Of a stretch of DNA of 64,000 nucleotides, positions 10,343 to 20,780 are shown piece after piece (positions within the stretch are counted from its first letter, which is position 1; the number at the start of each line of letters is the position of its first letter). Made by a program: the position numbers and the translations under genes. The stretch is from Tubulanus polymorphus (lineage: Eukaryota > Nemertea > Palaeonemertea > Tubulaniformes > Tubulanidae). The stretch is from contig NC_134027.1 in assembly GCF_964204645.1 (NCBI RefSeq), positions 13,814,485 to 13,878,484 of the forward strand. Direction: 5' to 3'. The notes below the pieces were generated by a model, which was given only the letters and a program-made list of their open reading frames with translations, did no database searches and was not told the origin of the DNA.

Positions 10343-11406
10343 ATTTTAAAAACTCTTCAGTTGGCGTCACCACGTCTCACGTGACAGCTTTAACAAAGAG
10401 ACTAGGTCGTGGTCACGCCTCAAGTGACGGTTCCTTTTACCCCCGATAGATGGCAAAGTAGTCAAGCCTGGCTGCTGACACTGAGTCAGTATGCTCTATA
10501 GAGAGCCAGTATGCTCTATAGAGAGCTCACAAGCGATTGTATATACTCTACACACACAGGCAGTATGTACTGGTTGTCGTCGGCAACCAGGAATGTGAGT
10601 GTTGTATCAGCGGTTTTGGACCATATTCCTTGTTTCGACATATACCATACCCAGCTCAATTATCGCTTAGAACATATCAATCTTTTAACTAAACAAACTT
10701 GCAAAATGCAATCTTATCACTAAATAAACTCTCAAATTAATGCTTTAATAAATTTGAACGATTTCTTTGAATTTCATTTGAATAAGATTTCTTTGAATTT
10801 CATTTGAATAAGTTTCATTTTTAGGAGCCTAATTATCTGAAAACCCTGGGTCATCTGGGGGGTCAAGATGACCCCCAGATGACTCCCTGGCACGTTTTAT
10901 ATCAAGGAAATGAGATATCTAGAGGATTCAGAGGATCAACATTGAGGAAACCCAAAGAAACCAAACAACTGAGAAGTGATTACGAAATCAGCGAAAATTG
11001 AGCGATTTTCACTTTTTTGAGACCCTGAGGATTTTTTGAAATTTTTGACCCCCCAAAGAATAAAATGACTGCCCTGGATGGTTTTCTTGTTGTCCTATGA
11101 TATTATGAAAGAAAATAGCTATTTACTATTTTATTTGTATAAGATTCTGGCTTCTAAAGTGCAATACAAAGACGTTTTTGGTTGCGTGACCTCAACTTGA
11201 CCTCAGGTTTTGGGGGTCCTACCTTGCACCCTGTAGGTCCAAACTTTTTATAACTAACATTTTCTGGTAGAGATACCTATTAGCTTCATAACAGATATTG
11301 GTTTTAGGAGGGTCTCTACACTGGAAATGTATCTAACTTTACATAGAAATCATAAGACAATAAAGGCCAAAATTAATTCCCCACATTGAATGGATAATGA
11401 AGAAAT
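10343..11406. mobile_element. Unclassified ~1.06-kb insertion inside a P1 gene
   Basis: Base composition changes abruptly from AT-rich P1 DNA to mixed DNA, and the two halves of a P1 membrane-protein frame lie on either side. The flanks share ATATC (about 10338-10342 and 11407-11411), a possible target duplication. No clear terminal inverted repeat or coding region was found. It contains a 22-bp direct duplication ('AGTATGCTCTATAGAGAG', 10486-10528) and a strong stem-loop at 10851-10885. Confidence 0.65.
10851..10885. repeat. Strong GC-rich stem-loop within the P1 insertion
   Basis: GTCATCTGGGGG is followed within about 8 bases by its complement CCCCCAGATGAC. The perfect arm is 12 bp and is extended by GTC/GAC. 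It is the most stable hairpin in the insertion. Confidence 0.7.
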
Positions 11407-11552
11407 ATATCCCCAGCGGAAGAATCAAATCTATCAACATTAACACTTGCCATTTTGAATACTTTTTTTAATACCATTGAATAACCAACAGTTCCAACTG
11501 ATAGTAAGGCGCCATTATATAATCCAGTTATTATCCACTTATTATCACTCAT

Positions 11553-11573
11553 TTATTTATCAAAAAAATTACT
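11553..11573 (-). promoter_or_regulatory. P1 late-promoter-like motif inside the end of the 11909 gene
   Basis: Minus strand reads TAATTTTTTTGATAAATAA before the ATG at 11552. The T-run doubles as the final codons of the upstream gene. Confidence 0.55.
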
Positions 11574-11909
11574 ATCATCAAAATATTTAGTTAACTTATT
11601 TATGATTAATTCAACATTTATTTCATTACTAGTTTCATTTGTATATATTTCAATTATAATTTTTTTAATATCATCAATAATAAAATCTTCATCTAATTCA
11701 TAAAATCTTAAAGATTCTCTAATTAAATTAGTAATCTTTTCTACATTTAAAGTTTCTTTATTTATTGTTGTTTCATACTCAAATGTTGTTTCATTAGAAA
11801 ATGCAATATTTTTAATATGTGTAATTACATCATTAACGTTAAATTTCATTTCTTTCTCACGTCTAAAATCAAACCCAAAACATATACTCGGCCCAACAGT
11901 TATATTCAT
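11553..11909 (-). CDS. Small P1 protein, unknown (118 residues)
   Basis: Intact acidic frame, likely mostly helical, rich in Ile, Asn and Glu. No domain is recognised. The last codons and stop overlap the promoter-like motif and start codon of the next gene (11552), showing tight packing. A motif copy precedes its own ATG at 11909. The upstream edge lies 17 bp from the penton-like gene. Confidence 0.65.
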   Translation of the reverse strand: MNITVGPSICFGFDFRREKEMKFNVNDVITHIKNIAFSNETTFEYETTINKETLNVEKITNLIRESLRFYELDEDFIIDDIKKIIIEIYTNETSNEINVELIINKLTKYFDDSNFFDK

Positions 11910-11930
11910 TTATATAATGAAAAAATTACT
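11910..11930 (-). promoter_or_regulatory. P1 late-promoter-like motif upstream of the 11909 gene
   Basis: Minus strand reads TAATTTTTTCATTATATAA before the ATG: six Ts, 10-bp spacer. It overlaps the end of the penton-like gene. Confidence 0.55.
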
Positions 11931-12684
11931 CTCTACATCTTATAACTAATTCATAAATTACAGGAAAGTTATTCAAATCAATTAAATATCCATTATGATT
12001 TCTTATTTCTAATTTAAAATTATTGAATTGAGGAATACAAGGTTTAAAATCACATTCAGTTAAATTATAATTTATTTGAGTTCCAAATTGTTTAACATTT
12101 TTTAGCGGTAAAATATTTAGTATACTAGAATTACAAATTGTATCTTTAGTTGTTTCGAATGTTTTTGTAGGATCAATTAAATTGCAATAAATATAAAAGT
12201 GTGTAAAAGGTATTATATTTGAATTACCATCTACGTTTCCTGTAACAGTATGTGGTACAATTCTTAACAGTTTAGCTATAGGGTTTTTTACCATAAATGC
12301 ATGTTGACTTTCATCATATACCTTTATTTTAATTTTATTTGTGCTATCACTTTTTATAAATCTAATTAAAAATTTATCATCTTTTCTAATTTTCAACCGT
12401 GCTCTTCGATTAATTTCTTGAGCTAATGTTTCTAAATTATATAATCCTGGTTTTAAAATTAGATGAAACCATTTATTTACATTTCTAATATGAATCATAA
12501 AAGCATTATCTTCAATAGTTTTATCCGTTATATTATAAAAAGAATTACATAAACTTATATTTACTAATTTTAAATCTACACAATTTTTATATTCCCTATC
12601 TAATTGAACTAGTAAATTATGAGATTTATAATTTGTAAGTTTTCTAGAATCAACAAATATTCTGTATTCTTTTAATTCCGCCAT
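11926..12684 (-). CDS. Probable Polinton minor capsid (penton-like, jelly-roll) protein
   Basis: 252 residues, intact. The sequence is rich in beta-strand-forming segments. It has an N-terminal 'YRIFVDSRKL', a middle 'HFYIYCNLIDP' and a C-terminal 'LEIRNHNGYLIDL' that leads to a final 'VIRCRE'. This order, with a mid-protein 'IYC.LI.P' segment and a late 'G..I.L' strand before the end, is what I recall for Polinton/adintovirus penton-like proteins. Assignment rests on pattern only; a structure prediction would settle it. It lies between the polymerase side and the small membrane proteins, as expected for a virion-gene block. Confidence 0.55.
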   Translation of the reverse strand: MAELKEYRIFVDSRKLTNYKSHNLLVQLDREYKNCVDLKLVNISLCNSFYNITDKTIEDNAFMIHIRNVNKWFHLILKPGLYNLETLAQEINRRARLKIRKDDKFLIRFIKSDSTNKIKIKVYDESQHAFMVKNPIAKLLRIVPHTVTGNVDGNSNIIPFTHFYIYCNLIDPTKTFETTKDTICNSSILNILPLKNVKQFGTQINYNLTECDFKPCIPQFNNFKLEIRNHNGYLIDLNNFPVIYELVIRCRE

Positions 12685-12701
12685 TTATTTTACATATTTT
12701 C

Positions 12702-13055
12702 TTATTCGAAATCTATTTCATTGTGCCCTTTTTCATTCTTACCTTTGTATACGAAATAGAAATCTCCAGAACATAATTCTTCTAAATCTTCACTTGATAA
12801 TCTATGAAATCTATCCGGTAAATATGTTCTGAGTTTATGTGTATTTCCTTTTAATCCTTCATATTCTAAGTGTATAACTAATTTATCTCCATATTTGTTA
12901 GTAACTGTATCAATATTTGTAATTAGATATTTCTTATGGATTATCAATTCTGTTAACTTTTTGAATTTATAATCTACAGATTTTACATTTGTAGTATCTT
13001 TTATTCTATCTAGAAATAATTTGTTGTTCTCACTGTGTGTTTGTTTACTCTCCAT
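12702..13055 (-). CDS. Small P1 protein between polymerase and penton-like gene
   Basis: 117 residues, intact. A central segment ('KKYLITNIDTVTNKYGDKL', then 'RTYLPDRFHRLS') looks like a small beta-barrel, possibly OB-like, which would suit single-stranded DNA binding during protein-primed replication. That role is inference. From memory, proteins with 'TKYG' and 'LP.R' at these positions are common in Polintons. Its ATG has the TATAAATG context, and the T-rich stretch lies a little farther upstream. Confidence 0.65.
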   Translation of the reverse strand: MESKQTHSENNKLFLDRIKDTTNVKSVDYKFKKLTELIIHKKYLITNIDTVTNKYGDKLVIHLEYEGLKGNTHKLRTYLPDRFHRLSSEDLEELCSGDFYFVYKGKNEKGHNEIDFE

Positions 13056-13084
13056 TTATAATACATATTTTTATTAAAATTTGA

Positions 13085-16000
13085 TTAACACGTTAAAATT
13101 CTTTTCATTATCTCATTCTCTTTTGTTTCTTCTCTTTTAAATTTTAAGTATTCATCTAAATTACAACCATAAGCAACTGTATGAATTCCATCATCTAAAA
13201 TATATCTTTCATCATCAAATGGGTTTAGACTTATCTTTTCAATTTCTTCAATACACATTTCATGATCTTCAGATCTTAAACATCTCATCTTATGTTTTCT
13301 AACTTCATTGAATATACAATTGATGTAATCTTTGAAATGAATATTCTTTTCTACTACACTTTTGGTTATTCCTTTTAACTTTTTAGCTTCATGTTCTTTA
13401 GTTTTATATGAATACATTTTAGATCTAATACCTATGAATTCAATCATTTCTTCACCACCTAATTCATCTTTGAATTTACCGGGAACTTTTTTATTATCAT
13501 TGCTAAACAATTCATGATCTTTAGGATAGTTACTAAAATCAGAATGATGTTTTAATGTTTTTAAATCATCTGTTATGTTATCAGTTTTTATCTTTAATAT
13601 GTAACTGTCGGTATCAAAATATAGTATTTCTATATGTTTTTCTCCAAAAAGTGGTTGTAATACATTATAATAGAATTCATACATTAGTAATTTTGATAAT
13701 TCTAAAACTGAAGCGCCAACATAGATTGGTTTATTAAATTTCATTGATGTTCTTCTCATCTTAACTGCAGCTAAATTTTCATCAAATATTCTGTTACCTA
13801 AAAACTTAGGATATGACTGTAAATGTCTAATAATTCTTTTACCATTACTGACTAACTCAATATCATTTCTATTTCTAATATTTTCACAAGTCTTACCATA
13901 GAATGCATTGTTCATTAGTTTGAAGAAATCATTTTCGAAATCAGTTTTAGCTTCAGTTCTCTGTTTGGTGTTAAAATCTATATATTTTTTCTAACCACTT
14001 AGATTGACTAAATGAAATATATCTATGTACTTTTTTTAGAACCATTCCTTGATTCAAATAAAACTTTAACATTCTATAATGAACTACATAATTATATTTA
14101 TCTTCTTGAGTTACCATTAACTTTTCTGTATGAATATGATTTTCAGGTTTAATTCTTTTTTGATAACTTGATAATTCTTCATGAGTTACAGTTTTATGTT
14201 CGGGGCAGTATGCTAGATTTCTAGATTTAAATTTAATATGTTTAGGATATTCTAAATCTACAACAAAGAAGTAACCAGTATCTGAATCATCTGCAATATC
14301 TAGAATTCTTTTCTTCCAATCAAATTTATCATTATTTTCATTCTGTAAAACTTCACTTATTTCGAATACTCCATAAGGTTGTGGTTCCAACATTGCCCAA
14401 CCATACAAGTTATTTGCATCTATATATAATAACTTATATCCAGGATTATCATTTACATTGAAATATCTATCACCTAATACACCTGAAACTCCTCCTCTTA
14501 TAGATTTTTCAAATAATAGTAATTGATCTATATTTGTTAACAAATCCATTTTTATATCTGTAAATTTTAATCCACAATCCCATGTTAAACCTGGTGATGA
14601 ATAACAATGACATGGATCAATATTGAAATATTTTAGGTTTACATCTCTAAACCTTTCGAATATATCCGATAATATTAATACATCTGATTTTAAATATAAA
14701 TCTACTAATTGCCCATGATTTTCTATTTTGAAATGATTCCAAATATTCAATGTTCTATTATATACTTCATCTTTAACATATTCATTTTTTAATTCATCAT
14801 AGAATTGTTCTTTCAATAATTCAGTTATATTGAAATCATTATGATTTTTATAGAAAGAATATGGAATTGCTCCTTTATATCTCATTAATTTAAAATCATC
14901 ATTATTTGGGTAGTGTTGTTTTAATATTTTTAATTCTCAGGTGTTTTAGCTAACATTCTAAATTTATAAGTTGGTATTTTATCTTTTGATCTATTTGAAT
15001 TTAATCTTTCTATTTCATTATTAATTTCTTCTATTTTATGACATAACTGTTTGATAAATAAATGTGCATCATATCCTGATAGATTATGAAATATAACTGG
15101 TACAAAATTAATTTTCTTAGCTTGTAAGTTACAATTCTCATGTGCAGCGCCTCTAAACTTTCCATTCAAATGATCATGGTCTCTTACTTTTTTATCTTTA
15201 TAATTAAATATCTTTTCACAATAATAACATTTATCTGCAAACGCAAATGCTTCTTTATCTTCTTCTGTCATTATAATTTCTATATTTGTATTCAATAATT
15301 TACTAAATCTTATTTCATATTCAATTAATAAGTCACAAAAATGATTGATAACATTTTCATTTCTGTAATGATAATATTCACTTTCAATTAGTTCTGGATA
15401 ATCAGATTTTATATATAACCCGAAAGCTGCAGCTGATTGATGAATCTTTTTAATAGTATTTGTTTTTGGTGGTTCTTCAGAATAATCATTTTCATTAGAA
15501 TTTAATTTCTTTCTTTTATAATATATTTCTTTTCTATCTTGATCAGTTAATTCTTTATTTAATGATTCAAAATCTCCATATATTACAAATGGTACTTTAT
15601 TTTTGTAATCATATTTTTTGAATTCTAATATTTTATCCTTTTCATTTGGTAAAACTAATTTACAATAATCATGATTTTCACATAATTGTTTATGATTTAA
15701 TAATGTACTTTCATTACTGAATTTATGTAAACATTTTCTACATAGATATATTTTATTATGGTGATCACTTTCTGTTCTAAAGAATAAATCTATTTGTTTA
15801 ATCCACATATAATGATTCTCATAATATAATATATCTATAACATCGTTTGAATCATAATCTTTTGATAGGTATAAAGGTTCTAATGTATAATGTTTTATAT
15901 TATTACCTTTTGTATTTGGTAATTTGATAAAAATAAAATACATTTATCTTTATATTATTATCTCTTTCTATCTTTGGGATGTTTTTAATTATAACAGGAT

Positions 16001-17021
16001 ACTTATCTATCTTATAATTATTTTCAAATGGTTTATAATGAGTTAACCTACAAATATTATGAGTTGCAGGATGTAAACAACTTATTATAGCCCATAGAAA
16101 ACATTTATCATCAAAATTGTGTACATTTATTACAGCATTAGTTTTAAATGGTAGTTTAATATAACTCGATGCTTCAATATCTGGTTCTTTATAATATGAC
16201 ACATTATTTTCATCTATTGGTTTTGATTTAGTTAACTTATTATATTTTGTGTTATAAACATGTAAAGTCATAAATATTATTTCATCAAATATTAAACCAG
16301 ATCCTTCAAAATATTTCTCTTCTATTTTAGTTTTTACTTCATTATAACATTTATCTAATTTATCATCTATATGTTGTTTAGATATAATATGTTGTGAATG
16401 AGAATTTATATTATATATTGGTTTATCTTCAGATTTTATAAACTTTACTTTAACTGATATACTAATTTTAGGATATTCAACATCAGTTATTATTTTTATT
16501 ATTTCTTTCATATTTTCTAAATGTTTTTTATTTTCTTCTAATGTTTTTCCTTTATGAAATTTAAACTCGATAGCTGCTGGACCAATATAACTTTTAAATG
16601 CTTCGGTTATCTCTATATCTTTTTAATTATCCAATGAATTAATATATTTTCTTACATCTTCCATGTATGGTCTTTTATTGTTTAATTTATTTTTTATGCT
16701 TTTAATTGTCTTCTGTTTCTTATCATTATCTTTATCAAAATAATCTTCACCTAAAATATCATTATTCTTATTTCTAATATGACTTTTAGATTTTAAACGT
16801 TCATTATAATATATTTTATCACTGAATGATTGATTACATGTATCACATTTGTATGTTTCTTTTTCATTCTTTAATTCATCTAATTTAGTTTCTAATATAT
16901 CATCGTTATATTCTAATTTTAATTTATTCTCTAAATGTGTTTTAGTTTTATTGTGTCTTGCTTTTTGGGATTTATCTATATTGATATTACATGTTGGGCA
17001 GTAGTACTTATTTGCTTCCAT
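13085..17021 (-). pseudogene. Polinton DNA polymerase B with N-terminal zinc fingers; broken
   Basis: Family-B, protein-primed-type polymerase that would copy the element. Starting at 17021, two C2H2-like fingers are seen (CPTC...H...H; CDTC...H). An in-frame TAA follows at 16623-16625. The region after the stop is in the same frame, and the homologous P2 gene has no stop at this place. Exo I is 'YGDFES' near 15570, and 'FHNLSGYDAHLF' appears near 15090. Palm motif A is 'YIDANNLYGW' near 14430, motif B 'NNAFYGKT' near 13905 and motif C 'YFDTDS' near 13610. Frame changes lie near 15930, 14930 and 13975. At the second, about 110 bp are missing relative to P2, including the third exonuclease motif. 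The gene is therefore not functional as read. Confidence 0.9.
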
Positions 17022-17040
17022 TTTAATATCAAATTTTTTA

Positions 17041-17460
17041 TTAAAATTGATTTTAGAAGTTCAATGATTTATATCATGTATTATTTCAATCACACTTTAC
17101 TAACACTTTTAATGTTTAAAAATCTAACTCATACAAATATGAATATTGAAATAATGTTGTAAATATATCTATATATCTATTCTATAAAAGCTCACACTTT
17201 TATATTGAATAATCTGTAAATTTAAATGTTATTCATGTAAATTATGTTTATATATATATGAATATTTTAAGAGTAATAGGGATAATAGGCTTTCAGGTTA
17301 AAGGTTGAAGGGGCGAGTGAGTAAAAAATGAAAATAACAATAATTCACAGTTGAATTAGGAGTGTGCGCGACTAATTCAACTGTAAATTATTGTTATTTT
17401 CATTTTTTTACGAGCTCGACCGTTCGACCTTTGATCTGAAAGCCTATTATCCCTATTACT
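17041..17460. repeat. P1 right terminal inverted repeat
   Basis: Inverted partner of 4200-4621. The outer 17272-17460 is again a near-palindrome that begins and ends with the 25-bp element terminus. An exact TGTATC target duplication follows at 17461-17466. Confidence 0.9.
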
Positions 17461-17690
17461 TGTATCTACCGTATGAGAATTTACATGCGAGTCAACGATA
17501 TTTCTATTTACATTTGGATAACTGTCACATTAATTTACACTATTTACAAATTCTATAACATAACAACAACTTCGAGACAGTCCAGTCTACGAATTGTACG
17601 CAAAGTCCCTCCGCTGGTTCCTAGTGGCTTTCCATCGGTTTGTAGACCAAGTTGTAGACATCAGCACTCACAAACTAACACTAGTGACTA
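17461..17690 (-). mobile_element. 5' part of the LINE beyond Polinton P1
   Basis: On the minus strand this encodes an Asn/Val/Asp-rich leader ('YPNVNRNIVDSHVNSHTV'). It continues in frame, across the TGTATC duplication, into the leader at 4199-4030, with one stop near 17532. This proves that P1 entered the LINE coding region. The 5' limit, about 17690, is approximate. Confidence 0.75.
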
Positions 17691-17727
17691 GTGACATGTT
17701 TGAGACGAGTGATCAGTAGCCCTTGAC

Positions 17728-18340
17728 AAGACGCTTGTACTGATGTATGGTATAACTCTGTAACTCACATGGTTCTCCAGTAGCGCCACCTATAAGACGC
17801 TGGAAAACTCATTTTCATCTATATCGACTAAGGGTATCAATGGATTTCTATAAAAATTGATGCACATGTACCTGGTTACTAAATGCAACGAACCCCTTAC
17901 ATGATTAGTTCCTATTTTAACCACTAGGGGGCGTAAATTTTGAAAAATTGATTTTAGCATCGATTTTTCGTATGTAATGCGGTCTGTTTATTATGAAAAT
18001 CACAAAACTTGGTATAAGTACAAAGACATGTGTGTAATATGCCATCCTGCATGATTAGTTCATACAACCGCCACAAGGGGACTGTGAAAACAACGATTTT
18101 TCTCCTAGGTCATTAACCGTTGGTGATAGAATCGAGGTTGCAATGTGTGGTTAGTACCCCTTTACAAGACACTTGTATTAGTGTAAGGTTTAAGTAGGTA
18201 ACTCATATGGTGCTCCAGTAGTGCTACCTACAAATTGTTGGAAATGCATTTTCATTGATATCTACTTATCGGATGGAGGGATTTCTATGAAAATTGATAC
18301 ACATGTACTTTGTTACGAGGGAATGGTATTTTCTTGAAGT
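17728..18340. repeat. ~435-bp repeat family, copies 2-3
   Basis: Homologous to 1-475. One full unit (17730-18163) and the start of a second (18164-18340) are present, ending where sequence identity is lost near 'GTTACGAGGG'. Confidence 0.75.
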
Positions 18341-18771
18341 TATTTTCCCTAAACTTGGTACATCATTACTTTGCACTTACGAGCCATGGGTCAACATATC
18401 CATGATATGGGCTGACCCATGATACAGGCTGAACCCTAGGTAGCGCTTCTTCTCAGATAGTGGTACGTAATGAACTTATTTCAGTGAAATCTTTTGCAAC
18501 CTTCCTAGTACGGTATTTAACCCGGCAAGGCAGAAACCCGTTATCGCTGCTTTGTAGCTATATTTATTATTATTATTATATTCTTTCTCACACTGGATCT
18601 TACTGAAAGGATAAAAACAACTGCAATTTACTTTCACTGTCGGTGAAACCATTCTGTATCACAAGTACTACGCTGCATTGACAAATACTGTATATAATAT
18701 TAATTAGAATTGCACTGTTTACTCACTGTGATCTTTGATTGGAGACCCCGTTCACCCACCAGGAGGCAGTA
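18341..18771. other. Non-coding stretch with one hairpin/ATT-tail motif
   Basis: No gene seen. It contains the hairpin plus (ATT)n motif at 18531-18580 and short matches to the flanks of the 19.5-kb copy ('GTAGATCAACATAGCCATG'-like text near 18390 and 19566). Confidence 0.5.
18531..18580 (+). repeat. Hairpin + ATT-tail motif, copy 1
   Basis: CAGAAACCCGTTATCGCTGC, then TTTGTAGC, TATATTTATT and an (ATT)n run. This is one of five same-strand copies in the window. It looks like the 3' end of a retroposon, or another element terminus. Confidence 0.6.
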
Positions 18772-19440
18772 GCCCTTGACAAGACGCCTGTATTGATGTA
18801 TGGTTTAACCATGTAACTCATTTTGTTCTCCAGTAGCGCCACCTATAAAATGCTGGATAACGCATTTTCATCTATATCGACTAAGCGTGTGAATGGATTT
18901 CTATTAAAATTGATACAAATGTACCTGGTTACTAAATACAAAGAACCCCTCACATAATTAGTTCCTATTTTAACCACTAGGGAGGGCAAATTTTTAACAC
19001 TAATTTCAGCATCCGATTTTCGCATGTAATGCGGTCTGATTATTATGCAAATCACAAAACTTGGTATAAGTACATAGAAATGTGTGTAATATGCCAGCCT
19101 GCATGATTAGTTCATACAACTACCACCAGAGGACTGTGAAAACAACGATTTCTGCTCCTAGGTTCTTAACCGTTGCCAATAGGATCGTTGTTTGAATGTG
19201 TGGTTAGTAGCCCTTTACAAGACACCTGTATTGATGTATGGTTTAAGTAGGTAACTCATATGGTTTTCTAGGAGCGCCACCTACAAGTTACTGGAAATGC
19301 ATTTTAATTGATATCTACTAAGCGGATACAGGGATTTCTATGAAAATTGATATACATGTACCTGGATAGAAGATACAACGAATTCCTAACATAATTAGTT
19401 TCTATTCTAACAACTAGGGGGCGTTAACGTTGAAAACTCA
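18772..19440. repeat. ~435-bp repeat family, copies 4-5
   Basis: A full unit (18779-19216) plus a second partial unit (19217-19430) that ends at 'AGGGGGCGTTAACG'. Homologous to 1-475 and 17728-18340. Confidence 0.75.
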
Positions 19441-19625
19441 TTCTAGCTTCATGCTAACCGGAAAATTACCGGCCACTTGGGCACGGTAAAAGTACCGTAT
19501 CTTTGTTATTCTCGGTGTCATTTCCCCTAACCTTGGTACATTAGAACTTTTCGCGTAGTAGCCCATGTAGATCAACATAGCCATGTTATCAGCTGACCCC
19601 TAGATGGCTCTCCTTATCCAGCAAG

Positions 19626-19680
19626 GCAGAAACCCGTTATCGCTGCATTGCAGCTATATTTAAAACTATTATTATTGTTA
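19626..19680 (+). repeat. Hairpin + ATT-tail motif, copy 2
   Basis: Reads CAGAAACCCGTTATCGCTGC then ATTGCAGC and an imperfect ATT-rich tail. The stem GCTGC/GCAGC is intact. Confidence 0.6.
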
Positions 19681-20135
19681 AGCATTTCCATGTAGTAAGA
19701 GATATGAAATATTATGAACCGTTCCTTATGAAATTAGTATGAATGTAAATATAAATATGATTATGAAATATGTGACTTATATCAGGGTGACCAAGACAAG
19801 TGGAAAAAACACAAGTTAGCTTGATTCTCGTATTCAAATTTAATTCAACTTTATTTTATTCATCATATTTACAAAGCATATCATTGGTTCATGCAGTAAT
19901 AAAAATTAGGACAGAACAAATACTATTATAGAATTTTCAAAAAGGTAATGAATTTCTATAACTAAATGAACATTATATTTCTAATAACGAAGATCAAGAG
20001 TGACTCTTCCGTTTATTAGGAAACACTTTGACGTTTACACAGTGGATGCATATTAGGTTCGAATCTGTCAATGCATTTTATTCTATGTATCGGTATTTCA
20101 ATTTACTACAATTCCCATCATCCTGAATGGCTTTG
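19681..20135. other. AT-rich stretch without recognised feature
   Basis: Nothing coding was recognised on either strand between the second hairpin motif and the third. Confidence 0.5.
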
Positions 20136-20175
20136 CAGAAAACCCGACATCGCTGCTTTGCAGCTATATTTAATA
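20136..20175 (+). repeat. Hairpin + ATT-tail motif, copy 3
   Basis: CAGAAAACCCGACATCGCTG, TTTGCAGC, TATATTTA. It abuts the Polinton P2 fragment that starts about 50 bp downstream. Confidence 0.6.
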
Positions 20176-20225
20176 TTTTGTACATATAATTGTATTTTAA
20201 TAATATTGGGGTGTCAGCTATTACA

Positions 20226-20661
20226 GAATCAAAATATAATATTTCGATATGTTTTTCCCCAAAAAGTGCTTGTAAAACATTATAATAAAAATCATACATT
20301 CATAATTTTGACACTTCTAAAACAGTTGAACCTATAAATATTGGTTTATCAAATTTAATTGTCATTCTTTTTAATTTTACTGCTGTTAAATAATCTTCAA
20401 ATCGTTTATTTCCTAAATGTCTAGGACTTTAATTTAAAAAAGTCTTTTTCAAAATCTGTATTTGATATGGTTCTCTGTTGAGTGTTGAAATCTATATTTT
20501 TCTAACCATTTCGATTGGTTAAATTCAATATATCTATGAACTTTTTTTAATTTCATTCCTGGTTGTAAATAAAAATTTACCAGTATATAAAGAGCAATAT
20601 AATTATATTCATTATTTTTTGTTAATATTAATTTTTCTTTAAAAACATGATCTTTCGGTTT
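20226..20661 (-). pseudogene. Polinton P2 polymerase B, 3' piece (motif C to thumb side lost)
   Basis: Minus-strand DNA closely matches P1 at about 13605-14125. It includes the segment ending at the metal-binding motif C ('EKHIEILYFD', broken at that point), the 'MYDFYYNVLQALFGEKH' lead-in, and part of the palm. A deletion removes the region around motif B. At 20661 homology stops in mid-gene, and it resumes at 43147 at the very next P1-equivalent position. This and the 43-47 kb pieces are therefore one gene split by 22.5 kb of nested insertions. Confidence 0.85.
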
Positions 20662-20780
20662 TATTAGGGTTTTCTGTTACATCACAGAAAACCCTATTGA
20701 GATTCGCGTGTTTCTTATTATTATTAGGGTTTTCTGTTACATCACAGAAAACCCTATTGAGATTCGCGTGTTTCTTATTA
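20661..20780. repeat. Two tandem 60-bp units with a perfect 12-bp hairpin
   Basis: Each unit holds AGGGTTTTCTGT, a 6-base loop and ACAGAAAACCCT, followed by TTGAGATTCGCG and ATT repeats. The CAGAAAACCC text echoes the first part of the hairpin/ATT-tail motif. The pair forms the left edge of the nested block inside P2. Confidence 0.75.

Larger units (their letters stand above)
10256..11552 (-). pseudogene. Small Polinton membrane protein split by a ~1.06-kb insertion
   Basis: The start at 11552 encodes 'MSDNKWIITGLYNGALLSV' and continues to about 11407, with a hydrophobic stretch and 'MVLKKVFKM'. The C-terminal part reappears at 10342-10256 ('LTLAVTLSNLTIDYLEKQK') and stops at 10256-10258. 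In layout it resembles a small two-helix protein often seen in Polintons, of unknown role. The gap between the halves is foreign DNA (10343-11406). The ATG overlaps the TAA of the upstream gene. Confidence 0.75.
4200..17460. mobile_element. Polinton/Maverick element P1, complete ends
   Basis: A 13,261-bp element. The ends begin AGTAATAGGGATAATAGG and finish with its complement. It is flanked by an exact 6-bp duplication TGTATC (4194-4199 and 17461-17466), as expected for Polintons, which make 6-bp duplications and start with AG. The TIRs are ~420 bp. Two genes (integrase, ATPase) run rightward and about ten run leftward, with convergent ends near 6.5-6.9 kb. The target lies inside the LINE reading frame: LINE codons on the two sides join in frame across the duplicated 6 bp. 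Base composition is strikingly AT-rich compared with the flanks. Recognised genes are integrase, A32-like ATPase, polymerase B and a penton-like protein. No major capsid protein or protease gene was found. Confidence 0.95.
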
